Source: Azospirillum thermophilum
GTDB lineage: Bacteria; Pseudomonadota; Alphaproteobacteria; Azospirillales; Azospirillaceae
Reading direction: 5' to 3'
Length of the DNA: 64,000 nt
Assembly (NCBI RefSeq): GCF_003130795.1
Contig: NZ_CP029352.1
Coordinates: 908,001-972,000 of the forward strand
Both the position numbers and the translations under genes were made by a program. Below are positions 17,263 through 26,833 of this stretch, piece after piece. The notes below the pieces were generated by a model. The model saw nothing but the letters and a program-made list of their open reading frames with translations, was not told the origin of the DNA and searched no databases. Positions within the stretch are counted from its first letter, which is position 1. Every line of letters starts with the position of its first letter.

Positions 17263-20200
17263 ATGACGGGCATCGCCGCCATTTCCCAGCGTATCTGGGA
17301 CATGAAGTACCGGTTCAAGACCGCCGCCGGCGACCCCATCGACCATACGGTGGAGGAGACCTGGAACCGCGTCGCCACGGCGCTGGCCGCCCCGGAGGCC
17401 GATCCCGACCGCTGGATCCCCGCTTTCCGCGAGGTGCTGTCCGGCTTCGGCTTCCTGCCCGCCGGCCGCATCCTGGCCGGGGCCGGCACCGGCCGCACGG
17501 TCACCCTGTTCAACTGCTTCGTCATGGGGACGATCGGCGACGACCTCGGCTCGATCTTCGCCCACCTGCGCGAGGCGGCGCTGACGATGCAGCAGGGCGG
17601 CGGCATCGGCTACGACTTCTCCACCATCCGGCCCAAGGGGGCGCCGGTGCACGGCGTGGGGGCGGACGCTTCCGGCCCGCTCTCCTTCATGGACGTGTGG
17701 GACAGCATGTGCCGCACGATCATGTCGGCCGGGGCGCGCCGCGGTGCCATGATGGCGACCCTGCGCTGCGACCACCCGGACATCGAGGCCTTCATCGACG
17801 CCAAGCGCGAGCCGGGCCGGCTGCGCATGTTCAACCTGTCGGTCCTGGTCACCGACGCCTTCATGCAGGCGGTGGAGGCCGACTCCTCCTGGCCGCTGGT
17901 CTTCGAGGGCCGGACCTTCCGCGAACTCCGCGCCCGCGACCTGTGGGACCGCATCATGCAGGCGACCTACGCCTATGCGGAGCCCGGTGTCATCTTCATC
18001 GACCGGATCAACGAGACGAACAACCTCCGTTACGCGGAGTCGATCTCGGCGACCAATCCCTGCGTGACCGCAGACAGTTGGGTACAGACTGCCGACGGGC
18101 CGCGGCGGGTGGTCGAACTGGTCGGGCGCCCCTTCACCGCCATCGTGAACGGCCGGCCGCACGCCTCGGCCCCGGCAGGATTTTTCCATACGGGCACCAA
18201 GCCGGTGCTGCGCGTCACCACCCGTGACGGTTTCACGCTGCGTGCCACCGCAGAGCACCTCGTCAGCACCGTCACCAGCAGGACCCGCTATCGGATTGAA
18301 ACGGGCTGGACCGAGGTTGGCGCTTTGAAGCCGGGCGACCTTCTTGTCCTCAACGACCATGGGGGCGGTGACCAAGACGGAGCTCCCGATTGGCCCGGCC
18401 CATACGGCGAGGAAGAGGGGTACCTGATCGGGCTTCTGGTCGGCGACGGCACTCTGAAGGAGGACAAGGCCGTCCTGTCCGTCTGGCCGGGCGAGATGGC
18501 TGCCGATGGCGGGATACCGCGCCCCGGAGTCGCCGGCGTGATGGAGGCGGCATTGGCCGCTGCCCGCACTCTGCCGCATCGATCCGACTTTGCCGGCTGG
18601 ATCACCGTTCCCGGCCGCGGCGAACACAGGCTGGCGCTCGGCGCCGTCAAGCGGCTGGCCGGAGATCTCGGGATGACGCCGGGCGGCAAGTGCATAGCCC
18701 CGGCTCTCGAATGCACCTCCGCCGCCTTCCACCGCGGCTTCCTGCGCGGCCTGTTCGATGCCGATGGGACCGTTCTGGGCGATCAGAGCAAGGGCGTCAG
18801 TATCCGTCTGGCGCAAAGCGACCTGGATCGGCTGCGGGCCGTGCAGCGCATGCTGTTGCGGCTGGGGATCGTCGGCCGGATCTACGCCGACCGCCGGCCA
18901 GCCGGTCCACGGCTTCTGCCGGACGGCAAGGGCGGGCGCAAATCCTATGACTGCGCAGCCGGCCACGAGTTGATCATTGCAAACGACAACGTCCTGCGCT
19001 TTGCCGAGCAGATCGGCTTCCGCGACACCGGCAAGCAGGCCCTCCTGCAGAACACGCTCAGCGCCTACCGTCGCACGCCGAACCGCGAGCGCTTCCTGGC
19101 CGAAGTGGCGACAGTGGCGGGGGACGGCGTGGAGGATGTCTACGATGTCCAGATCCCCGGCGTGAATGCCTTCGACGCCAACGGGCTGCTGGTTCACAAC
19201 TGCGGCGAGCAGCCCCTGCCCCCTTATGGCGCCTGCCTGCTGGGCTCCATCAATCTGGCGGCCCTGGTGCTCGACCCGTTCGAGGAGACGGCGCGGCTGG
19301 ACGTCGACCGGCTGCGCGGCCTCGTCGCCACGGCCGTGCGGATGATGGACAATGTGGTGGACGTCTCGCGCTTCCCGCTGGACGCCCAGGCGCAGGAGGC
19401 GCAGGCCAAGCGGCGGATCGGGCTGGGGTCACCGGGCTGGCCGACGCGCTGATCCTGACGCGCATCCGCTACGGCAGCGATCGGGCGGTGGCGGCGACGG
19501 AGGACTGGCTGCGGCTGATCCGGGACGAGGCCTACCGCACCTCGGCCCTGCTGGCGGCGGAGAAGGGGGCCTTCCCGCTGTTCGACCGCGAGGCCTATAT
19601 GACCACCCCGATGGTGCGCTCCCTGCCGGAGGATGTCCGCGCCCTGATCGCGGAACATGGCATCCGCAATGCCCTTCTGACCTCCATCGCGCCGACCGGC
19701 ACAATCTCGCTGTTCGCCGACAACGTCTCCTCCGGCATCGAGCCGGTCTTCTCCTACACCTACGAGCGCACCGTGCTGCAGAGCGACGGCAGCCGGACGA
19801 CGGAGGAGGTCAGCGACCACGCCTATCGCCTGTTCCGCGCCCGGTTCGGCCCGGATACCGCCCTGCCCGACTATTTCGTCGATGCCCAGGGCCTCACCCC
19901 GTCGGAGCATGTGGTGATGCAGGCGGCGGCCCAGCGCTATGTCGACAGTTCCATCTCCAAGACCATCAACTGCCCGGAGGATCTGCCCTTCGACGCCTTC
20001 AAGGACGTCTACCGGCAGGCCTATGCGTTGGGCTGCAAGGGCTGCACGACCTACCGGCCGAACCCGGTAACCGGTGCCGTGCTCGCCGTGAAGAAGGAGG
20101 AACCGGAGAAGGCCGCCGCGGCGCCCGCCCAGCCGGCGGCCGACCATCCCTCCCGGCCGCCCGACCGGCCGGAGGCGCTGCCCGGCGAGACCTACAAGGT

Positions 20201-20654
20201 GCGCTGGCCCGACAGCGACCATGCCATGTACATCACGATCAACGACATCGTGGAGGACGGCCGCCGCCGCCCCTTCGAGGTGTTCATCAACTCCAAGAAC
20301 ATGGAGCATTACGCCTGGACGGTGGCGCTGACCCGCATGATCTCCGCCGTGTTCCGGCGCGGCGGCGACGTCGGGTTCGTGGTGGAGGAGTTGAAGGCGG
20401 TCTTCGACCCGCGCGGCGGTGCCTGGATGGACGGGCGCTACGTCCCTTCCCTGCTCGCCGCCATCGGCGGGGTGATCGAGCGGCACATGAAGGCGATCGG
20501 CATCCTGCCGGACGAGGACAGCCTGACGGCGGGCAAACCGACCGGCTCCCCCACCGCTCCCGGGCAGCAATGTCCGAAATGCGGCCAGCCGACCCTGATC
20601 CGGCAGGAGGGCTGCGACAGTTGTCTGAACTGCGGCTATTCCAAATGCTCGTAA
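17263..20654 (+). CDS. nrdJ: Adenosylcobalamin-dependent ribonucleotide reductase, intein-containing, with a frameshift
   Basis: Class II reductase that makes deoxyribonucleotides using B12 instead of a tyrosyl radical. From ATG 17263 (GGAGGG 5 bp before) it reads MTGIAAISQRIWDMKYRFK. Exteins: residues 1-266 and, after a 380-residue intein, the block CGEQPLPPYGACLLGSINL. The frame breaks in the G run 19425-19428: adding one G restores RRIGLGVTGLADALILTRI and leads into LIRDEAYRTSALLAAEKGAF to 20654. The C-terminus carries Cys pairs (CPKCGQP, CLNCGYSKC). Mature length without intein is about 750. A single missing G in a conserved essential-type gene suggests a sequence error, but real inactivation cannot be excluded. 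Confidence 0.88.
18061..19200 (+). mobile_element. Intein with LAGLIDADG homing endonuclease in NrdJ
   Basis: 380 residues inserted in frame between SATNP and CGEQPLPPYG. Block A begins with Cys1 (CVTADSWVQTADG), and block B has the TxxH motif (LRATAEHLV). Two endonuclease motifs are present: GYLIGLLVGDGTL and RGFLRGLFDADGTV. Block F is VYDVQIPGVNAFDANG, and block G ends LLVHN followed by Cys+1. All residues for self-splicing are there, so it should be active. It sits right at the Cys of NPCGEQ, thought to be the thiyl-radical cysteine of class II enzymes, so unspliced protein would be inactive. Confidence 0.92.
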
Positions 20655-20671
20655 CCACAGGGGAACAGGTC

Positions 20672-21049
20672 ATGGATCCGGTGCCGGAGATCGTGCAGCG
20701 CTACCTCGCGGCCTACAACGCCCAGGACGTGGAGGCCATGCTCGCCTGCCTGACCGACGATGTCCGGTTCGAGAATCTGTCGGACGGCACCGTCACGGCG
20801 GCGACCGCGGGCAAGGAGGCCTTTGCCCGGCTCGCCAGGCAGAGCGCCGGCCTCTTTTCCGAACGGGAACAGGTGGTGGAAGGTTGTATCGCCGCCGGTC
20901 CGCGGGTGGCGCTGCGGATTCGCTACAGCGCCACGGTCGCCGCCGACCTGCCCAACGGCTGGAAGGCCGGACAGCAGGTCGGGCTGCAGGGCGCCTCCTT
21001 CCTCACCCTGCGCGACGGGCTGATTGCCGAATTGATGGATATAAGCTGA
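20672..21049 (+). CDS. SnoaL/NTF2-like small protein
   Basis: 125 residues, MDPVPEIVQRYLAAYNAQDVEAMLACLTDDVRFENL. This is the start of an NTF2/SnoaL-like cone fold, with helix 1 and the typical AYNAQDVEAMLACLTDDV pattern. The later strands (RVALRIRYSATVAADLP, SFLTLRDGLIAELMDIS) fit too. Such proteins are small-molecule isomerases or ligand binders, and the substrate cannot be guessed. It starts 17 bp after nrdJ and may be cotranscribed. AGGGGAA precedes the ATG at 20672. Confidence 0.75.
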   Translation: MDPVPEIVQRYLAAYNAQDVEAMLACLTDDVRFENLSDGTVTAATAGKEAFARLARQSAGLFSEREQVVEGCIAAGPRVALRIRYSATVAADLPNGWKAGQQVGLQGASFLTLRDGLIAELMDIS

Positions 21050-21056
21050 GGCGCCC

Positions 21057-21380
21057 CTATGGCGCCTTCACCTCGACCGGTATCCCGCTGAAATAGGCGG
21101 CGAGGTCGTCGATGTCGGCGTCGCTCAGTGCCGGGGCGACGACCGACATCATCTCGTTCTTCCGCGCGCCGGTCTTGTAGTCCCTCAGCGCCTTGCGCAG
21201 ATAGCCCTCCTGCTGGCCGGCCAGGTTCGGCGCCTCGGGAATCTTGGCGACTCCGTCCAGGCCATGGCAGGTCTGGCACTGCAGGGCCTTCTGCCGCCCG
21301 GCCTTGGCATCCCCGGCCAGGACACCCGTTGGGTGCCCTGCCAGGGCGAGCAGCAGCACCGCACTCCACATCACGCGCAT
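21057..21380 (-). CDS. Periplasmic class I c-type cytochrome
   Basis: 107 residues. A signal peptide, MRVMWSAVLLLALAGHPTGVLA, precedes GDAKAGRQKALQCQTCHGLDG, which has one heme motif CQTCH. The likely axial Met is in ARKNEMMSVVAPALSDADID, which leads to the usual C-terminal helix DIDDLAAYFSGI. It carries one electron in the periplasm. Its start lies 28 bp after the stop of the dehydrogenase-like gene upstream, so the pair forms an operon and the cytochrome is probably its electron acceptor (inference). Confidence 0.87.
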   Translation of the reverse strand: MRVMWSAVLLLALAGHPTGVLAGDAKAGRQKALQCQTCHGLDGVAKIPEAPNLAGQQEGYLRKALRDYKTGARKNEMMSVVAPALSDADIDDLAAYFSGIPVEVKAP

Positions 21381-21408
21381 TCAGGCCCCTCCCCGCCCCG
21401 GCGGATCG

Positions 21409-22677
21409 TCACTGCTCGTAGGCGATGCGGTAGATGGCGCCGGCGAAATCGTCGGACACCAGAAGCGACCCGTCGGTCAGCACGGCCACATCGACCGGGC
21501 GCCCGAGATACTCGCCGTTCTGGGTCAGCCAGCCTTCGGCGAAGACCTCCGTCTTGTCGGCCGTTCCATCCGGCTTCAGGGAAGTGAACATGATCCGCGC
21601 GCCGACCGGCTTGGTGCGGTTCCATGACCCGTGCTGGGCGGAGAAGATGCCGCCGCGGTATTTCGCCGGAAACTGGCTGGCGTTGTAGAAGGTCATGCCG
21701 AGGTCGGCGGCATGGGCGTCCATCTCCACCTGCGGGAACACCACGTCGGCCGGCGCCTGCTGCTCCTTGTACTCGGCGGTGCGGATCTTGCCGCCGCCAT
21801 AATAGGGAAAACCGAAGGTCAGGCCGGGCTTTTCCGCACGATTGAGTTCCCCCGGCGGAATGTCGTCCCCCATCCCGTCCACCTGGTTGTCGGTGAACCA
21901 CAGGGACTTGTCCTTCGCATTGAAGTCCATCCCCACGGAATTGCGCACGCCCCAGGCATAGACCTCGCGGTTCTTGCCGTCGCGATCGATGCGGATGATG
22001 CCGCCGATCCCCGCGTTCCTGTAGAGGTCCATCTTCTCCGGGGCGAAGACGTTGAAGGGCTGGCCGAGCGTGATGTAGAGCTTGTCGTCCGGCCCCACCC
22101 GGCAGACCCGGGAGGTGTGGTTGTAGCTCTCCTCCTCCTTGGGGATCAGTTCGCCGCCCTTCACCACCTGGAAGGCCGCGACGTCCGCCCCCTCATAGAA
22201 GAACTCGGCGGCCGGGAAGGTCAGGACCCGGTTCTGCTCCGCGATGAACAGGAACCCGTCCTTCGAGAAGCAGACGCCGTTGGGGACCGAGAAGGCCAAG
22301 GTCGGGGCGAAGACCTTGACCTCGTCCGCCACCCGGTCCTTGTCGCGGTCGGTGACCGCATAGACCTTGGTCTTGCGCGTTCCGACGAACAGCGCCACGC
22401 CCTGCGGCCCGACCGCCATGTGCCGTGCGTCGGGCACGATGGCGTAGAGCGAGATCTTGAACCCGCGCGGCAGCTTGATGCGCGACAGGTTCTTCTTGAT
22501 GGCATCCGCCTTCGATCCCGCCTGCGGGACCGTGGGAATATCGGCGATCTCGCCGGTGGTCCGGAAGTTCTGCAGCTTCTCCAGATTGCCCGGCGGCTGC
22601 GGATAGTCCTGCCCCAGGGCAGGCAGCGCGATGCACAGGGCCGCGATGGAAATCGCGGCCGTCCTGACCGTCTTCAT
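21409..22677 (-). CDS. PQQ-type sorbosone/glucose dehydrogenase-like beta-propeller
   Basis: 422 residues with an export signal MKTVRTAAISIAALCIALPALG. The body is a six-bladed propeller of the soluble aldose / L-sorbosone dehydrogenase family: RIKLPRGFKISLYAIVPDAR, PNGVCFSKDGFLFIAEQNRV, GKNREVYAWGVRNSVGMDF, WFTDNQVDGMGDDIPPGELN, and FSAQHGSWNRTKPVG. These positions match cofactor- and Ca-binding loops of the family. It likely oxidises a sugar or aldehyde in the periplasm and hands electrons to the neighbouring cytochrome. The actual substrate is unknown. Confidence 0.82.
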   Translation of the reverse strand: MKTVRTAAISIAALCIALPALGQDYPQPPGNLEKLQNFRTTGEIADIPTVPQAGSKADAIKKNLSRIKLPRGFKISLYAIVPDARHMAVGPQGVALFVGTRKTKVYAVTDRDKDRVADEVKVFAPTLAFSVPNGVCFSKDGFLFIAEQNRVLTFPAAEFFYEGADVAAFQVVKGGELIPKEEESYNHTSRVCRVGPDDKLYITLGQPFNVFAPEKMDLYRNAGIGGIIRIDRDGKNREVYAWGVRNSVGMDFNAKDKSLWFTDNQVDGMGDDIPPGELNRAEKPGLTFGFPYYGGGKIRTAEYKEQQAPADVVFPQVEMDAHAADLGMTFYNASQFPAKYRGGIFSAQHGSWNRTKPVGARIMFTSLKPDGTADKTEVFAEGWLTQNGEYLGRPVDVAVLTDGSLLVSDDFAGAIYRIAYEQ

Positions 22678-22972
22678 GATGCCCCTCCCGATTGCCTCTC
22701 GTCCGGCCGCCGCAGGGGTTCTTCGCCCCTGTCGGTATCAGTGCCGGCCGACCGTCCATTGTTGAGGGTACTGACGGTTCCGCCGCACCGGCCATAGCCT
22801 CTTGGAGGTAAAGCGGAAAAATTCCGGATATCCGCTCCCACCCGCCAAGCTTCCGCTGCCGCTTTCTCCGTAACACGTCGAGTCCACGCGTCTCCTGCCT
22901 CCGCCACAAAAAAGAAAAGCCCGCGTAGGCCACCGCCTTCACGGGCTGTCTCGCCGGCCGCAGGAGGCCGGA

Positions 22973-23461
22973 TCAGTCGCGGAAGTTCACGTACTGCAGC
23001 GGCTGCTCGATATCCATCTTGCGGACCAGCGCGATCGCCTCCTGCAGGTCGTCGCGCTTCTTGCCCGTGACGCGCAGTTCGTCCCCCTGGATGGAGACCT
23101 GCACCTTCATCTTGCTGTCCTTGATCCCCTTGACGATGGTCTTTGCGAGATCCTGGGCGATGCCCTGCTTCACGGTCACGGTGTGGCGCAGCGCGTCGCC
23201 GCTCGCCCGCTCCGGCTTGGCGGAGAAATCCAGGGCCGCGGCATCCAGCTTGCGGCGGGTGACGTAGACGCGCAGCAGTTCCTGCATCTGCGCCAGCTTG
23301 GGCGCGTCGTCGGCCAGCAGGACGATATCGTTCTCGGTCCGCTCGACGGTGCACTTCGAGCCCTTGAAGTCGAAGCGGGTCTCGATCTCGCGGCGGACGC
23401 CGGCGATGGCGTTGTCGATCTCGTGGATGTCCGTCTTGGACACGATGTCGAACGACGGCAT
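22973..23461 (-). CDS. YajQ family nucleotide-binding protein
   Basis: 162 residues. The opening MPSFDIVSKTDIHEIDNAI and RFDFKGSKCTVERTENDI are diagnostic of YajQ. It ends VRKMDIEQPLQYVNFRD, as most members do. Some family members bind cyclic di-GMP and act as transcription co-regulators (Xanthomonas XC_3703); in others only nucleotide or RNA binding is known. No operon partner is evident. Length is exactly typical. Confidence 0.93.
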   Translation of the reverse strand: MPSFDIVSKTDIHEIDNAIAGVRREIETRFDFKGSKCTVERTENDIVLLADDAPKLAQMQELLRVYVTRRKLDAAALDFSAKPERASGDALRHTVTVKQGIAQDLAKTIVKGIKDSKMKVQVSIQGDELRVTGKKRDDLQEAIALVRKMDIEQPLQYVNFRD

Positions 23462-23613
23462 GGCGGCACCTCTCTCACGAATGACGGGTCTTCAGGAATG
23501 ACGGTGGGGCGCACCGTAAAGAACTGCGCGGGTCGGCACAACAGCCCTGCCGGCCCGGAACCTTCCATCCCCGCGGCGGTTGTCCAGGGACGTCGCCAGA
23601 AAGGGAACGGAAG

Positions 23614-23880
23614 ATGAACGAAAAACGGGACGGCCACCGCGATGACCGGCCCCACTCCGGCCAGGGGCACGACAGCCCGAAGACCGGGGAGGGCTTTTCC
23701 AACCGGGACAAGGATCCGGATGACTGGACCACCGGCGACGAGCCGATGACCGGGGCCCAGGCCTCCTACCTGAAGACGCTGAGCGAGGAAGCCGGCGAGA
23801 CCTTCGACGACTCCCTCACCAAGGCCGAGGCTTCCAAGCGCATCGATGCGCTGCAGGAGAAGACCGGGCGCGGGCAATAG
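23614..23880 (+). CDS. DUF3072 family small protein
   Basis: 88 residues, very hydrophilic. The first 45 are disordered and charged (MNEKRDGHRDDRPHSGQGHD). The second half is a SAP-like helix pair, EPMTGAQASYLKTLSEEAGE then DDSLTKAEASKRIDALQEKT, which matches DUF3072 as I know it. That domain is often found alone in alphaproteobacteria with unknown function. A GGAAG ribosome site precedes the ATG. Confidence 0.75.
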   Translation: MNEKRDGHRDDRPHSGQGHDSPKTGEGFSNRDKDPDDWTTGDEPMTGAQASYLKTLSEEAGETFDDSLTKAEASKRIDALQEKTGRGQ

Positions 23881-23898
23881 CGCCCGCTCCCGCCCGCC

Positions 23899-24912
23899 TC
23901 AGACCTCCATCTGCTCGGCGTAGTGGCAGGCGACCAGCCGTTCATCCACCGGGCGCAGGGCCGGCACCTCGGCCGAACAGCGCTCGGTGGCGTAGGGGCA
24001 GCGCTTGTGGAAGGGGCAGCCCGGCGGCGGGTTGAGGGGCGAGGGAAGCTCGCCCTTCGGGATCACCCGCTCCGTCCGCAGCGCCGGGTTCACCCGTGGG
24101 GTGGCGGCCAGCAGGATGCGGGTGTAGGGGTGACGCGGCCGGGTGAAGATCACCTCCTTCGGCCCATGCTCCACCGGCCGGCCGAGATACATCACCATGA
24201 TGCTGTCGGCGATGTGGCGGACGACGCTGAGGTCGTGGGAGATGAACAGGTAGGCGAGGTTCAGCTCTTCCTGCAGATCCATCATCAGGTTCAGCACCTG
24301 CGCCTGGATCGACACGTCGAGCGCCGACACCGGCTCGTCCGCGACCACCACCCGGGGATTGAGCATCAGCGCCCGCGCGATGGCGATGCGCTGGCGCTGG
24401 CCACCGGAGAACATGTGCGGGTAGCGGTCCACCTGATCGGGCCGCAGCCCGACCTTCGCCATCATGGCGACCGCCTTCTCCCGCCGCTCCGCCTTGCTCA
24501 GGTCGGTGTTGATCTCCAGCGGTTCGCCCAGGATCGTGCCCACCGTCTTGCGGGGGTTCAGCGAGCCGTAGGGATTCTGGAAGACCATCTGCACCGTACG
24601 GCGCAGTTCCTTCATCTCCGCCGCGCTGCGCCCGACGACGTCCCGGCCGTCATAGAACAGCGCGCCGGAGGTCGGCGGCTCGATCATCGTGACGGAGCGG
24701 GCGAGCGTGGACTTGCCGCAGCCGGATTCGCCGACCACCGCCAGCGTCCGCCCGGCCTCGAGCTGGAAGGACACGCCGTCCAGCGCCTTGACCGTCGCGG
24801 TCGGTTTGAACATGCCGCGCTTGATGGCGTAGTGCTTGCGCAGGTTCCGCGCCTCCAGCACCACGGGACCGCCGGCGGCGGCGACGGGGGTGTCGAGAGT
24901 GGTGTCGGTCAT
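23899..24912 (-). CDS. dppF: Dipeptide ABC transporter ATP-binding protein DppF
   Basis: 337 residues. N-terminal region VVLEARNLRKHYAIKRGMF, Walker A GESGCGKSTLARS, signature MFSGGQRQRIAIARALMLNP, and Walker B VVVADEPVSALDVSIQAQVL. The oligopeptide-transporter C-terminal domain has the metal-site cysteines (PPPGCPFHKRCPYATERC). Paired with DppD, it powers import of dipeptides, and often of haem or delta-aminolevulinate. Start ATG 24912 shares one base with the dppD stop (TGATG). Confidence 0.94.
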   Translation of the reverse strand: MTDTTLDTPVAAAGGPVVLEARNLRKHYAIKRGMFKPTATVKALDGVSFQLEAGRTLAVVGESGCGKSTLARSVTMIEPPTSGALFYDGRDVVGRSAAEMKELRRTVQMVFQNPYGSLNPRKTVGTILGEPLEINTDLSKAERREKAVAMMAKVGLRPDQVDRYPHMFSGGQRQRIAIARALMLNPRVVVADEPVSALDVSIQAQVLNLMMDLQEELNLAYLFISHDLSVVRHIADSIMVMYLGRPVEHGPKEVIFTRPRHPYTRILLAATPRVNPALRTERVIPKGELPSPLNPPPGCPFHKRCPYATERCSAEVPALRPVDERLVACHYAEQMEV

Positions 24913-25909
24913 CAGACGGCCCCCCCGGCGAGCTGGTCCACGGGTTCCCCGTCGGGCAGGGGATAGAAGCAGCGGGCCCGGCCGCCGTCGACCTCGAACA
25001 GGGCCGGACGCTCGATCCGGCAACGGTCGGTGGCGAAGCGACAGCGCGGGTTGAACAGGCAGCCGGCCGGCCGGTCGGCGATGCCCGGCACCATGCCGGG
25101 AATCGTCGGCAGACGGCGGCGGCCCAGCGCACGCTCGGGCAGCGCGTCGAGAAGCGCGCCGGTGTAGGGGTGGCGCGGACGGCTGAACAGGTCGGCCACC
25201 GGACGGGCCTCCGCCACCTGGCCGGCATACATCACCACCACGCGCTGCGCCGTCTCCGCCACGACGCCCATGTCGTGGGTGATCAGCACCAGCGCCATGC
25301 CGCGTTCCTTCTGCAGACGGACCAGCAGGTCCAGGATCTGCTTCTGGATGGTGACGTCCAGCGCGGTGGTCGGCTCGTCGGCGATCAGCAGGCGCGGGTT
25401 GCAGGCGATGGCCACCGCGATCATCACGCGCTGGTTCATGCCGCCGGAGAGCTGGTGCGGGAAGGCCGACAGGCGGCTTTCCGGCGCCGGGATGCCCACC
25501 TGGTCCAGCAGGTCGATGGCGCGGTTGCGCAGGGCCTTGCCGGACAGCCCTCATGCACGCGCAGCGTCTCCATGATCTGGAAACCCACGGTGAAGCAGGG
25601 GTTCAGGCTGGTCATCGGCTCCTGGAAGACCATCGCGACGTCCTTGCCGGTGATCTTGCGCCGTTGCGACGGGGACAGGCTGCGCAGGTCGGTGCCCGCG
25701 AAGCTCATGCGGTCGGCCACCACCTTGCCGTTGGAGCCGAGCAGCCCCATGACGGCGAGCGAGGTGACCGACTTGCCGGAGCCGGATTCGCCGACGATGC
25801 CGACGACCTCGCCCTCGTCCACGGTCAGGTCGATGCCGTCGACGGCGCGGAAGGTGCCGGCGCGCGTCGTGAACTCGACCGACAGGTTCTTGATGTCGAG
25901 AAGGGGCAT
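24912..25909 (-). CDS. dppD: Dipeptide ABC transporter ATP-binding protein DppD (frameshift)
   Basis: As written the reading is interrupted. The first part, [20 protein letters not shown], runs through Walker [16 protein letters not shown] and the Q-loop [18 protein letters not shown] to RVHEG. The second part resumes with [20 protein letters not shown], the signature [19 protein letters not shown], Walker [15 protein letters not shown], and the C-terminal Cys domain ([12 protein letters not shown]). The break is one missing base in the C run 25548-25550 (G run on the coding strand). Restoring it gives a normal DppD of about 332 residues. A consensus error is more likely than a dead transporter. 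Confidence 0.9.
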
Positions 25910-25913
25910 GGGA

Positions 25914-26825
25914 TCAGCGTTTCAGCTTGGGGTCCAGGGCGTCGCGCAGGCCGTCGCCCAGCAGGTTGAAGGCCAGCACGGTGACCAGGATGGCCACGCC
26001 GGGCCAGGTCACGACCCAGGGGGCGCGCTGCAGGAACTGGAGGGAGGAGGACAGCATGGTGCCCCATTCCGGAGTCGGCGGCTGCGCGCCGAGACCGAGG
26101 AAGCCCAGCGCCGCGGCGTCCAGGATGGCGGTGGAGAAGCCCAGCGTCGCCTGCACGATCAGCGGAGCCACGCAGTTCGGCAGCACCACGATCAGCATCA
26201 GCCGCAGCGGACCGGCGCCGGCCACGCGCGAGGCGACGACATAGTCCTTGGTCACCTCCGCCAGCACGGCGGCGCGGGTCAGGCGGGCATAGTGCGGGAT
26301 CACCACCACCGACACGGCCAGCATGGCGTTGAGCAGCCCCGGCCCGAGGATGGCGGCGACCACCACGGCCAGCAGAAGGCTGGGCAGCGCCAGCAGGATG
26401 TCCATCAGGCGCATGATCAGCACATCGACCGTGCCGCCGAAGAAGCCGGCGGTCATGCCCAGCGCGAGGCCGACGGCCAGCGACAGGGTGACGACGATCA
26501 GGCCGATCAGCATCGACAGCCGGGTGCCGTGGATCAGGCGGGACAGCATGTCGCGCCCGATGTCGTCGGTGCCCAGGATGAAGCGCCAGCTCCCGCCGTC
26601 CCACACCGGCGGCGTCAGGATGGCGTCGCGGTACTGGATGTTGGGATCGTGCGGCGTGATCACGTCGGCGAAGATGGCGACCAGCGCGATCAGCACGATC
26701 ACCACCAGACCGATCAGGGCGCCCTTGTTCTGCTTGAAATGGTACCAGAACTCGGTCAGCGGATGCGGCGGCTGCGCGGTCGGGACCGAGGCGGCGACAT
26801 CGGTCGCCTGGACTTCACTCGTCAT
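25914..26825 (-). CDS. dppC: Dipeptide ABC transporter permease DppC
   Basis: 303 residues. The N-terminal cytoplasmic tail is [20 protein letters not shown], followed by six membrane helices. The region [20 protein letters not shown] is typical of DppC periplasmic loops. [20 protein letters not shown] is the conserved DppC motif. The EAA coupling loop is near [19 protein letters not shown]. It ends with [16 protein letters not shown]. Forms the channel with DppB. It lies 4 bp before dppD. Confidence 0.95.
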   Translation of the reverse strand: MTSEVQATDVAASVPTAQPPHPLTEFWYHFKQNKGALIGLVVIVLIALVAIFADVITPHDPNIQYRDAILTPPVWDGGSWRFILGTDDIGRDMLSRLIHGTRLSMLIGLIVVTLSLAVGLALGMTAGFFGGTVDVLIMRLMDILLALPSLLLAVVVAAILGPGLLNAMLAVSVVVIPHYARLTRAAVLAEVTKDYVVASRVAGAGPLRLMLIVVLPNCVAPLIVQATLGFSTAILDAAALGFLGLGAQPPTPEWGTMLSSSLQFLQRAPWVVTWPGVAILVTVLAFNLLGDGLRDALDPKLKR

Positions 26826-26833
26826 GCTTCACC

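Noticed and set aside
17263..20654. Ribonucleotide reductase as a decayed pseudogene
   Set aside because: Both halves are fully conserved, the intein is intact, and one added G in a G run restores everything. A consensus error is the simpler reading.
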